Positions 53,257-60,997 of a stretch of DNA of 64,000 bases are shown in pieces. The stretch is from Phytomonospora endophytica (GTDB taxonomy: Bacteria; Actinomycetota; Actinomycetes; Mycobacteriales; Micromonosporaceae): positions 62,001 through 126,000 of the forward strand of contig NZ_JACHGT010000010.1 in NCBI RefSeq assembly GCF_014202425.1, read 5' to 3'. Every line of letters starts with the position of its first letter. The first letter of the stretch is position 1. A program made the position numbers and the translations under genes. The notes beneath the pieces are model-generated. The model had not been told where the DNA came from and made no database searches. It worked only from the letters and a program-made list of their open reading frames with translations.

Positions 53257-54408
53257 ATGGACCGGAAGTTCACCGGCCGAAGCGTCGGGCTGCGGTTCAC
53301 GCTCCTCTACACCGCGTTGTTCCTGCTGTCGGGAGCGGCGCTCCTGGTCCTGGTCAACGCCCTCGCCTTCGGCGACGTCTCCTCCTCGGAGCCCGTCGGG
53401 ACCACACCCGGCGGCCTCGAAGCGGCGCGACGCCAGGTCGAGATCCTCCAGGACCGCCTCAACGAAGTGGAGAGCGGCCAGGCGCAGCGCGTCCTGTCCG
53501 CCTCGATCCTCGCCTTCGCCGTCATGGCAGCCGTCTCACTCGTCCTCGGCCGTGTCATCGCCTCCCGCGTCCTGCGGCCCCTGCGCACGATCACCGCCGC
53601 GACCCGCCGCATCACCGCCGACAGACTCCACGAACGCCTCACCGTCCCGGGACCCGACGACGAGGTCAAAGACCTCGCCGACACCATCGACGGGCTCCTC
53701 GAACGCCTTGAATCCGCCTTCACCGCGCAACGCCGCTTCGTCGCCAACGCCTCCCACGAGCTCCGCACACCACTGACCACGATGCGCGCCTCCGTCGACG
53801 TCGCCGTGGCCAAGCCTGGACCCGTTCCCGCCCAGACGACCGCCCTCGCCGCACGCGTCCGCGGCGAACTCGACCGCGTCGACGCGCTCCTTGACGGCTT
53901 CCTCGGCCTCGCCCGCGCGCAACACGGCGCACTCGGCGAGCGCACCCCCGTCGACCTGTCGGCGCTGGTCCGCGACGCCATCGCCGACCACGCGGAGGAC
54001 ATCGTGGCCAAAGGCCTCACCCTCAGCGAGGATCTGTGCGAACGGGCCATCGCCCGCGGTGACGGCCCGCTCCTGGCGCGGGTCGCGCAGAACCTCATCG
54101 ACAACGCCGTGGCGCACAACGGCGACGGTGGCTGGATCCGCGTGGCCACCCGCGCCGACGACCGGAAGGCCGGACTCACCGTCGAGACCGGCGGGCCCAT
54201 CCTCGATCCCGTGGAGGCCGCGCGCCTCACCGAACCCTTCCTGCGCCTGGGCACCGCGCGCACCGGCGCCGGCTCGGGCCTCGGACTGTCCATCGTGGCC
54301 GCCGTCGCCGAAGCCCACGGCGGGAGACTCGACGTCGCGGCCCGGTCCGAGGGCGGCTTGCGCGTCACCGTCACGCTTCCCGCCGCCGGGATCGGGGCCC
54401 GCACGTGA
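53257..54408 (+). CDS. Sensor histidine kinase (HAMP, HisKA, HATPase)
   Basis: A 383-residue kinase with two membrane helices (about 12-36 and 80-100) around a short extracellular loop of about 45 residues, a HAMP linker (about 98-150), the HisKA phospho-acceptor His167 in NASHELRTPLTT and an ATPase domain with N box NLIDNAVAHN and G box GAGSGLGLSI. The short sensor loop suggests membrane-stress or protein-partner sensing. GGGAG precedes ATG 53257. Its stop overlaps the response regulator's GTG (GTGA at 54405-54408). Kinase-first gene order is the reverse of the common arrangement. Confidence 0.9.
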   Translation: MDRKFTGRSVGLRFTLLYTALFLLSGAALLVLVNALAFGDVSSSEPVGTTPGGLEAARRQVEILQDRLNEVESGQAQRVLSASILAFAVMAAVSLVLGRVIASRVLRPLRTITAATRRITADRLHERLTVPGPDDEVKDLADTIDGLLERLESAFTAQRRFVANASHELRTPLTTMRASVDVAVAKPGPVPAQTTALAARVRGELDRVDALLDGFLGLARAQHGALGERTPVDLSALVRDAIADHAEDIVAKGLTLSEDLCERAIARGDGPLLARVAQNLIDNAVAHNGDGGWIRVATRADDRKAGLTVETGGPILDPVEAARLTEPFLRLGTARTGAGSGLGLSIVAAVAEAHGGRLDVAARSEGGLRVTVTLPAAGIGART

Positions 54409-55064
54409 GAGTCCTGATCGCCGAAGACGCCCCCGCGCTCGCCGAGGTCGTGGCCGAAGGGCTGCGCGACCAGGGCATGGCCGTCGATATCGCCGCCGAC
54501 GGGCTGGTCGCCGCCGCCAAACTCGACGTCAACGCCTACGAGGTGGTCCTCCTCGACCGCGATCTGCCCGGTGTTCACGGCGACGTCCTGTGCCGCATGA
54601 TCACCGAACGCGAGGATCGGCCGATGGTCTTGATGCTCACCGCCGCCGGGGAGCCCGGTGACCGCGTCAGCGGCCTCACGCTCGGCGCCGACGACTACCT
54701 CGCCAAGCCCTTCCACTTCCCGGAACTGGTGCTGCGGGTGCGGGCCCTGGCCAGGCGGCGTCCGTCGGCGCGCCCGAGGACGTTGCGGGCGGCGGGCATC
54801 GAGCTCGACCCGGTCACGCGCGCGGCGACCCGCGACGGGCGGCTGCTGGACCTGTCGGTGAAGGAGTTCGCGTTGCTGGAGGCGCTACTGCGGGCCAGTC
54901 CGGCGCACCTGAGTGCCGAGGACCTGCTCGAACAGGTCTGGGACGAGCACACCGACCCGTTCACCAACACCGTCACCGTCACCGTCGGGCGGTTGCGCCG
55001 GAAACTCGGTGGCCCACCGGTGATCACGACGACGCCGAGGGTCGGTTACCGGATCGCGGTCTGA
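54405..55064 (+). CDS. OmpR/PhoB-type response regulator
   Basis: A 219-residue regulator: receiver domain about 1-115 with acidic Glu7/Asp8, phospho-acceptor Asp51 (LLDRDLPG), Thr in MLTAAG and Lys in YLAKPF, then a winged-helix DNA-binding domain about 125-218 (LSVKEFALLEALLRASPAHL, VTVTVGRLRRKLG). It pairs with the coupled kinase. Its 3' end overlaps the convergent binding-protein gene by 19 bases. Confidence 0.92.
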   Translation: MRVLIAEDAPALAEVVAEGLRDQGMAVDIAADGLVAAAKLDVNAYEVVLLDRDLPGVHGDVLCRMITEREDRPMVLMLTAAGEPGDRVSGLTLGADDYLAKPFHFPELVLRVRALARRRPSARPRTLRAAGIELDPVTRAATRDGRLLDLSVKEFALLEALLRASPAHLSAEDLLEQVWDEHTDPFTNTVTVTVGRLRRKLGGPPVITTTPRVGYRIAV

Positions 55065-55774
55065 GCGGGGGCGACCTCGGCGCCCGGCTGTCCCGAGCGG
55101 AGCAGCGCTTCGGCGATGAAGCCGCTCGCTTTGAGTTCCTCGACGAGTTCGCGCAGGTAGGCGATGGTTTCGGGGGTGCGGCCGATGGTCGTGCCGACGG
55201 CCTGGCGGATCTGCATGAAGCGGTCCTCGATGAGGCGCACGCCCGGGGTGGCCGCGGCGAAGGCGGTCGCGGGCTGGCGGATGCCGGCACCGGCGTCGAG
55301 GCCTTGCGTGAGGAACTCGTCGACGCCTTCCTCGCCGCGCACGACCGTCGCGTGCTGGAGCGTGCGGGTGAGGAACAGGTCGTAGGCCGAGCCTTCCTTG
55401 ACGCCGATGCGCACGCCGGGCGCGTCGACGTCGGCGGCCTTGGTGAAGGGTGAACCGTCGGCGACGACGTAGACGCCTTCGATGACGGCGTAGGGGGCGC
55501 TGAAGGCGACCTCGGCCTCGCGGGCGGGTTCGACGGCGAGGAAGCAGAGGTCGGCGCGGCCCTCGGTCATCGCCTCGAAGGACTTGCGGGCGGCGTCGAA
55601 GCAGAGCAGTTCGAGTGGGAGGCCGAGCCTCGCGGCCAGTTCGCGGGCGATGTCGACGGTGACGCCGCCGGGCGCGTCGGGCGTTCCCTGGGCCAGGACA
55701 GGGTTGCCGAGGTTGATCGAGGCCCGCAGGGTGCCGGTCGGGGCGAGGTCACGCGCGATGGCGGCGGTCGTCAT
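55046..55774 (-). CDS. Family 3 solute-binding-protein homologue without signal peptide
   Basis: A 242-residue SBP_bac_3-like protein: LRASINLGNPVLAQGTPDAP, GGVTVDIARELAARLGLPLE, ADLCFLAVEPAREAEVAFSA and the hinge region GVRIGVKEGSAYDLFLTRTL. Family members usually bind amino acids outside the membrane, yet no signal peptide, lipobox or membrane helix is present and no transporter gene is near. It is probably a cytoplasmic ligand-binding or enzyme-like derivative. The start ATG 55774 agrees with homology, so the missing signal is not a start-site error I can see. It converges with, and overlaps, the response regulator. Confidence 0.78.
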   Translation of the reverse strand: MTTAAIARDLAPTGTLRASINLGNPVLAQGTPDAPGGVTVDIARELAARLGLPLELLCFDAARKSFEAMTEGRADLCFLAVEPAREAEVAFSAPYAVIEGVYVVADGSPFTKAADVDAPGVRIGVKEGSAYDLFLTRTLQHATVVRGEEGVDEFLTQGLDAGAGIRQPATAFAAATPGVRLIEDRFMQIRQAVGTTIGRTPETIAYLRELVEELKASGFIAEALLRSGQPGAEVAPAQTAIR

Positions 55775-55814
55775 GCGGCCGAGCGTAACGGATCTTGCCG
55801 CGCGGGCCGGAGGC

Positions 55815-56924
55815 TCAGGCGCCGGGCGGGGTCATGACCGCGACGATGCCCGCCGGTGCGTCGGCGGCGAAGGCGGCGACGAGGTTGTCGGCCGATCCGG
55901 TCGCCGCCTCCTCGGCGCGCGGGAACATGACCCGCTCGTAGGCGGTGAAGGCGGACTCCAGGTCGCCGGGGTTCGCGGCGATGGCGTGGGCCAGGTCGGC
56001 ACCGTCGATCATGGCGAGGTTGGCGCCTTCACCGGCGAACGGCGACATGAGGTGGGCAGCGTCGCCGAGGAGGGTCACTCCCGGGACCCGTTCCCACCGG
56101 TGGGGGACCGGCAGCGCGTGGAGTGGACGCGGGACGAGGCTTTCGCCTTCGGCGATCAGGGCCAGCAGCGCCGGATCCCAGCCGGTGAAGCGGTCGAGGA
56201 GGGCCTCGCGGGCGGTTTCGCCGTCACCCAGCGAGCGCGTCCAGTCTTCCGGGCAGCGCACGGCGATGTAGACGGTGATGCTCCCGTCGCCGTGCCGGTG
56301 GGCGAGGAGGCCCTGGTCTTCGCCGAGGGCCATGAGGCTTCCGGCGCCGACGGTCTGGGCGTGCGTTCCGTCTTTGTCGGCGAGGTGGGTCTCCATGAAG
56401 GACAGTCCGGTGTAGCCGGGCACGGCATCCGACAGCAGCGGCCGGACCTTCGACCAGGCGCCGTCGGCGCCGACGAGCGCGCCGGTGGCGACGGTCTCGC
56501 CGCCGTCGAGGACGAGCGCGTGCCGTCCGCCGCCGAGGGCGCGGACCTCGCGGACCTTCGCTCCCCAGTGGACGGTCCCCGGCGGGAGGCTCGACAGCAG
56601 GATCCGGCGCAGGTCGCCGCGTTCGATCTCGGGACGGCTGCCGTCACCGTCGTCTTCCAGGTGGGTCACGCCGTGGCGGTCGATGACACGGGTGGCGTCG
56701 CCGCCGGTGAAGACCAGGTCGGCGAAGGCCCCGGAGAGGCCGGCGGCGGCGAGCGCGGCCTGTCCGGACTCCTCGTGCATGTCGAGCAGGCCGCCCTGTT
56801 CGCGGGCTGTCGGTGAGGCGTCGAGGTCGAGGACGCGCGACGGCAGGCCGTGGCGGTGCAGGACCGAGGCGAGGGCCAGGCCGCCGAGGCCGGCGCCGAC
56901 GATGGTGATGGGTTCGGTGGACAT
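55815..56924 (-). CDS. FAD-dependent monooxygenase, Tet(X)-like
   Basis: A 369-residue class A flavoprotein monooxygenase with Rossmann motif GAGLGGL at 10-16, DG-type motif LVGADGAWSKVR and GDAAHLMSPFAGEGANLAMI near 290. The stretch REQGGLLDMHEESGQAALAA is strongly like Tet(X) enzymes that hydroxylate tetracyclines, but many relatives act on other aromatics or polyketides. The upstream TetR gene ends nine bases away on the same strand and a triple operator lies before it, so the pair is inducible, presumably by substrate. Resistance is not shown by sequence. Confidence 0.82.
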   Translation of the reverse strand: MSTEPITIVGAGLGGLALASVLHRHGLPSRVLDLDASPTAREQGGLLDMHEESGQAALAAAGLSGAFADLVFTGGDATRVIDRHGVTHLEDDGDGSRPEIERGDLRRILLSSLPPGTVHWGAKVREVRALGGGRHALVLDGGETVATGALVGADGAWSKVRPLLSDAVPGYTGLSFMETHLADKDGTHAQTVGAGSLMALGEDQGLLAHRHGDGSITVYIAVRCPEDWTRSLGDGETAREALLDRFTGWDPALLALIAEGESLVPRPLHALPVPHRWERVPGVTLLGDAAHLMSPFAGEGANLAMIDGADLAHAIAANPGDLESAFTAYERVMFPRAEEAATGSADNLVAAFAADAPAGIVAVMTPPGA

Positions 56925-56933
56925 GGTGTCTCC

Positions 56934-57602
56934 TCAGGGTCGGGGTGTGCCGGTGATGCCGGTGACGAGTACGCGAAGGGTCCAGGCGAGCCGGTCGGGG
57001 CCGGGGCCCGCGAGCAGCTCCGTGGCGAGGGCGGCGACGTGGGGGTGGGCCGCGGGGTCGGCGCCGCGGACGGCGGCGGCGAGGGCCTCGTCCTCGGCGG
57101 CCGAGCCGGGCGTCTCGTCGCGGGTGCCGTGTTCGGCGGCGGACGCCGTCGCGACGAGCAGCAGGAGGTCGACGCCCCACGCCGCCCGGTCGCCGGGGAC
57201 GTCGCCTTCGCGCAGGAGGGCGAGGAGGGTGTCGAGCAGGCCGAGCGCGCCCGGGCCGGACGGCCGTGTGACGAGGGCCGAGCGGGCCAGGCTCGGATGG
57301 GCGTGGAGCAGTTCGATGTAGGCACGGAAGGTCGCGGCGAGCCGTTCGTCCCAGGTGCCGCCGGTGGGCGCCTCGATGGAGGCGAGCAGTGCGTCGAGGA
57401 CGGCCGCGTGCAGCTCGGCGGTGTTGCGGACGTAGACGTAGAGCGACGCCGCGCCGGTGTCCAGTTCCTGGGCGAGGCGCCGCATGGTGACCTTCTCCAG
57501 GCCTTCGGCGCGCATGATGCCGACGGCCTGGGCGACGATCCCGTCGCGGGTGAGGGCGGGCTTCGCGGGGCGTTCGCGTCGGCTCGGTGCTGGTGGCGTC
57601 AT
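56934..57602 (-). CDS. TetR-family regulator of the monooxygenase gene
   Basis: A 222-residue TetR regulator: helix-turn-helix at about 15-62 (LTRDGIVAQAVGIMRAEGLE, TMRRLAQELDTGAASLYVYV) and an all-alpha ligand domain related to TetR_C. GGAGG stands six bases before the ATG 57602. Three identical-phase palindromes immediately upstream should be its operators. It is probably cotranscribed with the Tet(X)-like gene. Confidence 0.87.
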   Translation of the reverse strand: MTPPAPSRRERPAKPALTRDGIVAQAVGIMRAEGLEKVTMRRLAQELDTGAASLYVYVRNTAELHAAVLDALLASIEAPTGGTWDERLAATFRAYIELLHAHPSLARSALVTRPSGPGALGLLDTLLALLREGDVPGDRAAWGVDLLLLVATASAAEHGTRDETPGSAAEDEALAAAVRGADPAAHPHVAALATELLAGPGPDRLAWTLRVLVTGITGTPRP

Positions 57603-57615
57603 GCCTCCAGTATGG

Positions 57616-57657
57616 CGAACATGTTCGTCACGAACACGTTCGCGACGAACATGTTCG
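57616..57657. promoter_or_regulatory. Three CGAACATGTTCG-type palindromes at 15-bp intervals
   Basis: Palindromes at 57616-57627, 57631-57642 (with one C/G centre change, CGAACACGTTCG) and 57646-57657, each starting 15 bases after the last. They cover the expected promoter of the TetR/monooxygenase pair. Regular phasing suggests cooperative binding of repressor dimers. Confidence 0.75.
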
Positions 57658-57679
57658 CAAGCTCACCTTTCCGGCGACC

Positions 57680-57946
57680 CTAATCCACCGTCTCGGCCGT
57701 CTCCGACTGACGCAGACCCTCCTGCGTCAGCCCGACGACATGGATCTCCTCGTCGCCCTCGCCCTCGGTGCGGCCGTTGACCAGCGGCGGAGTCTTCCCA
57801 CCCAGTTCGGCGATCGCCTGGACGAAGGTGGGGGCGTCGAAAGGCAGCAAGGACAGCCAGGCGCCGACCGGGCGCATCGTGCCCGCCCCGCCGGGCGCGG
57901 CGGCCATCGCGCGAAGGACCTGGGCGGCCTGTTTCGTGAGCAGCAT
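57680..57946 (-). CDS. Small winged-helix-like hypothetical protein
   Basis: 88 residues: MLLTKQAAQVLRAMAAAPGG begins like a MarR/PadR helix-turn-helix and TRPVG-like and VVGLTQEGLRQSE segments could form a wing and final helix, but no family is clearly matched. The start at 57946 is taken from coding likeness; the ribosome-binding site is poor. Alone, unknown function. Confidence 0.5.
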   Translation of the reverse strand: MLLTKQAAQVLRAMAAAPGGAGTMRPVGAWLSLLPFDAPTFVQAIAELGGKTPPLVNGRTEGEGDEEIHVVGLTQEGLRQSETAETVD

Positions 57947-57996
57947 GCCCCGATCATCGCGCCCGCGCGGCGGCCGCGGCGCCGAACCGCCGAGGT

Positions 57997-58323
57997 CTAG
58001 CGCGCCCACCCGTGCCGAAGCCGGAAACGCCGCTCGAAGTCCTCCACGAGACCCGCCGGGCCCACCGTCGGCGAGGCCGCCTCCAGCACCCCGTCGTCAC
58101 CGATGTGGAACACCGCGACCCTCGCCGGCATCAACGGCACGAACACCGTCCACCCGACCCCGAAACGATCGGCGCTCGGCTCCGGCCGCGGCTGACCACC
58201 CAGGCCCGCCACGTGCCGGCGCACCCGCGCGATCGCCTCCTCCTTGCGCATCGGCCGGGGCAGGGCCGCCGGGACCGTCTTCGACCGGTGGTTCCCCGCA
58301 CCTGCCTCGCGAGAACGGTCCAT
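57997..58323 (-). CDS. Hypothetical protein, possible YrhB/Imm-like fold
   Basis: 108 residues with a basic N-terminus and a beta-rich core (MRKEEAIARVRRHVAGLGGQ, FGVGWTVFVPLMPARVAVFH, GVLEAASPTVGPAGLVEDFE). The arrangement of a first helix followed by a repeated strand pattern recalls small immunity-type proteins, a weak resemblance. GGGGAGG lies nine bases before the chosen ATG 58323. Confidence 0.45.
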   Translation of the reverse strand: MDRSREAGAGNHRSKTVPAALPRPMRKEEAIARVRRHVAGLGGQPRPEPSADRFGVGWTVFVPLMPARVAVFHIGDDGVLEAASPTVGPAGLVEDFERRFRLRHGWAR

Positions 58324-58516
58324 GCCGGTGAACCTCCCCTGGGCCGGCCGCCCGGCGAGCGTGAGCGCCGGGGCCGTTCCTCCGTTGTGAGCCATGGCCA
58401 CATTGCAGCAGCGGCCGCCGGGGACCGGTCCCTGCCGCCGAACCGACGCCGCTTTCCCAGCGATCATTCATCCGGCACGCATCGGAACTTAAGCCTGATC
58501 GGTCACCGTGATCCTC

Positions 58517-59182
58517 ATGAACGGCATAGTCGGACCAGTCGTGAACGACCACCGCACCGAGGCGCTCACCGCTACCAGGGAACTGCTGCGGACCGGCCTC
58601 GCCGCCGTCGAGCGCATGACCCGCCGAAGGCTCCGCACGGCCGGAACCACGCCGACCGTCGGCGGTGCCCTCACCGAGGGCCTCTACGGCATCCACGCCT
58701 CCGGCGTGTCCACCACCGAGATCGTCCGCGGCGGCCGCGAACTACTCGCCTCACTCGGTCAGGAAATGCGGGCGCGCACGCTCGCCGACGTCCCTCACGA
58801 GACGTGGTCGCGATGGAGCCGCGCGCACGACCACCACCGCACCGGGCTCGCCGTTCCCGACCTCGGCATCGCCGCCCGGCACGCCGCCCTCGAACTGATC
58901 GACGCCGCCGTGTCGATCAGGCTCCTCGGCGACACCCCCGAGATCGCCCGCCTCCACCGCCTCGCGGCCTGCACCCTCGACGAAGGCGCACTCGACTACG
59001 GCCGCGTCACCGTCCTCGGCGCCCCCTCACCCACCGCGCCATGGGGCTGGCAGGTCCGCGGACGGCACGTCACCGTCAGCTGCTTCCTGCTCGCCGACCA
59101 GCTGATCCTCATCCCCGTCTCGGCGCGCCTGACGGCCGTGCGGGACAGCTTCACCGCACTGCCGCGGCGTATGGCGGCCTGA
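58517..59182 (+). CDS. Hypothetical cytoplasmic protein
   Basis: About 221 residues, soluble, mostly helical in the first half (TEALTATRELLRTGLAAVER, TTEIVRGGRELLASLGQEMR). The end is a beta-rich part with PWGWQVRGRHVTVSCFLLAD, faintly like the C-terminal signature of DUF3500 proteins. I cannot assign a function. GTG 58508 is an alternative start; neither has a good ribosome-binding site. A terminator hairpin follows. Confidence 0.6.
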   Translation: MNGIVGPVVNDHRTEALTATRELLRTGLAAVERMTRRRLRTAGTTPTVGGALTEGLYGIHASGVSTTEIVRGGRELLASLGQEMRARTLADVPHETWSRWSRAHDHHRTGLAVPDLGIAARHAALELIDAAVSIRLLGDTPEIARLHRLAACTLDEGALDYGRVTVLGAPSPTAPWGWQVRGRHVTVSCFLLADQLILIPVSARLTAVRDSFTALPRRMAA

Positions 59183-59186
59183 AAGA

Positions 59187-59208
59187 CCCGGAACCGCGCA
59201 GTTCCGGG
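59187..59208. terminator. Hairpin terminator between convergent genes
   Basis: An 8-bp stem (CCCGGAAC and GTTCCGGG) with a 6-base loop starts four bases after the stop at 59182 and precedes the convergent stop at 59225. Confidence 0.55.
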
Positions 59209-59224
59209 CCGTTCAGGCCGCGGC

Positions 59225-60352
59225 TCACACGCCGTACATGGGCATGACGTGCCCGGCCGGCCGCTCATCGGCGCCGACGGGCTCGCTCACCTGCCCGTCG
59301 ACGGTGCACCGGTACCAGTCCCCGTCACGGTCGACCACCGTCGCGTCGAGCGCGACCCACGTGACCACGTCGGTCTCACCGCCGCAGTTGTCGCGGATCG
59401 GCCACTGCTCGTGATTCGGGGTGTCGGTCAGATCGAGGAAGGCGCCGCCACCGAGCGCGATCCAGCTCCCGTCGGGCGACACGGACTCCCACGGGCGCCC
59501 CTCCTGCCAGCAGGAGTAGCTGACCTGCGCGGAGTCCATCGCGTCGGCGAGGCGCAGCATCTGGCAGTCCTCGCCGTTCTCACCGCCGGCGGTCGTGAGC
59601 AGATGTCCGTCGGCGTTGACGCCCAGGGCACGGCCCCGGTACTCGCCGATCCAGCTCGTCGGAGCCGCTCCGGCCGGGTCCCAGTTCGTCCAGATGTAGC
59701 GGTCCTTGTCGATTCCGGCGACGATGACCTCCTCACCGGCCCAGGCCAGCGGTGCGGCCGCGTCCAGATCGAGGTCGAGCGAACCGCCCGGGGTGACGGT
59801 GCCGCCTTCGGTGAACGCCGCCGTCTTGATCGTCGCGCGGTCCGGGGTGAGCCAGGCGATACGGCGACCGTCGCGGGAGATGATGTAGTCCGTGATCATT
59901 CCCTCGGCGATGAGCGCGCTCTCCCCGTTCGGGTAGAGGACCCGTATCTCGGTGCCGGAGTGGATGATCCAGCCGAAGGGGAGCTTCCCACCGTCGGACC
60001 AGGCCGTGCCGGTGGAGGGCAGCTTCACCGTCGCACCACCCGATGTGTGGATCAGTCCCATGTCGCCGTCAAGGACGTCGACGCCGAGGGAGCCGAAGGT
60101 CCCAGGAAGCGGGGGAGTGGTCACGGTGACCGAGACCGAAGGGCTCGGGACCGCCGCCGGGGCGGGCGCACCGGTCCCGCCGAGGCCCGCGTAGGCCACC
60201 GACGCCAGCCCGGCGACGGCGGCGACAACGGGTACGACGGTCAGCCGGCTCAGCCGCCGGCGCCGGTCGGCACCCCGCATCGCGTCCTCGGCATCGAAGT
60301 AGAAGAGGGCATCGGCGGCGGTGCCCGCCAGGTCTTCGCGCAATCGGCTCAC
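59225..60352 (-). CDS. Membrane-anchored beta-propeller-like protein coupled to a SigE-type sigma factor
   Basis: A 375-residue protein with a cytoplasmic head of about 36 residues, one membrane helix (about 37-58), a Pro/Ser/Thr stretch and an extracellular domain with repeated strand-turn blocks (ISRDGRRIAWLTPD, VSPDGSWIALGGGAFL) typical of WD40/TolB-like propellers. GTG 60352 overlaps the sigma factor stop (GTGA at 60349-60352). By position it is the membrane partner, probably anti-sigma or sensor, though no zinc-finger motif is present. Confidence 0.72.
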   Translation of the reverse strand: MSRLREDLAGTAADALFYFDAEDAMRGADRRRRLSRLTVVPVVAAVAGLASVAYAGLGGTGAPAPAAVPSPSVSVTVTTPPLPGTFGSLGVDVLDGDMGLIHTSGGATVKLPSTGTAWSDGGKLPFGWIIHSGTEIRVLYPNGESALIAEGMITDYIISRDGRRIAWLTPDRATIKTAAFTEGGTVTPGGSLDLDLDAAAPLAWAGEEVIVAGIDKDRYIWTNWDPAGAAPTSWIGEYRGRALGVNADGHLLTTAGGENGEDCQMLRLADAMDSAQVSYSCWQEGRPWESVSPDGSWIALGGGAFLDLTDTPNHEQWPIRDNCGGETDVVTWVALDATVVDRDGDWYRCTVDGQVSEPVGADERPAGHVMPMYGV

Positions 60353-60852
60353 AGGACCGGCTCCATCAGGTTCGCTCTGTCAGGCAGGATCTTCCGCAGA
60401 TTCGCCAGGGCGTTGGACGACTGGCGCTTGACCGTCCCGACCGTCACCCCGAGGGTCACCGCGGTGTCGCGTTCGGACAGGTCCTCGAAGTAGCGCAGGA
60501 CGATCACGGCCCGCTGCCTCGGCGGCAGGCCCGCCAGCGCGGCCCGCATGGCGAGCCGGTCGGCGACCGGTCCCGTCTCATCTTCGGCGAGGGGCGCGGG
60601 CGGTACGGCCATCGTGTGCTCGTGCCGGCCGCGCCTGCGCCACCAGGAGAGATGGTGGTTCACCATGACCTTGCGGACGTAGGCCTCGGGATTGCCGTCC
60701 TTGACCCGATTCCAGTGCCGCGCGGTCTTGACGAGGGCCTCCTGCGCGAGATCCTGGGCCGCGGCGTGATCGCCGCACAGCAGGAACGCGGTACGCGACA
60801 GCGCGGCGCCCCTGGCCGCGACGAACTCGCGTAGCCCTTCGTATCGGTCCAT
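60349..60852 (-). CDS. SigE-family ECF RNA polymerase sigma factor
   Basis: A 167-residue factor: region 2 about 12-80 (SRTAFLLCGDHAAAQDLAQE, NPEAYVRKVMVNHHLSWWRR) and region 4 about 105-160 (LPPRQRAVIVLRYFEDLSER, GVTVGTVKRQSSNALANLRK). Length and motifs match the SigE-family (SigE/ECF41-unrelated) ECF factors abundant in actinomycetes. GGAAGGAGG precedes the ATG. It is translationally coupled to the membrane protein downstream. Confidence 0.9.
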   Translation of the reverse strand: MDRYEGLREFVAARGAALSRTAFLLCGDHAAAQDLAQEALVKTARHWNRVKDGNPEAYVRKVMVNHHLSWWRRRGRHEHTMAVPPAPLAEDETGPVADRLAMRAALAGLPPRQRAVIVLRYFEDLSERDTAVTLGVTVGTVKRQSSNALANLRKILPDRANLMEPVL

Positions 60853-60997
60853 GGGTCCTCCTTCCCTCCCCTAACCCGGCGGGGCGGCGGAAAGTTGACC
60901 GGCGTGGGAAAAAAAATCCTGCCGCGCAGCGGATCTAGCCGATCCGCCGGCCGGCAAATCGCTCGACGACCCGGGCCGCCCTGGGCAGGATCGAGCC

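Noticed and set aside
57616-57657. Three short palindromes considered as a CRISPR-like or iteron array
   Set aside because: Units are 12 bp with 3-bp gaps directly before a TetR gene; operators explain them better, and no Rep or Cas gene is present.
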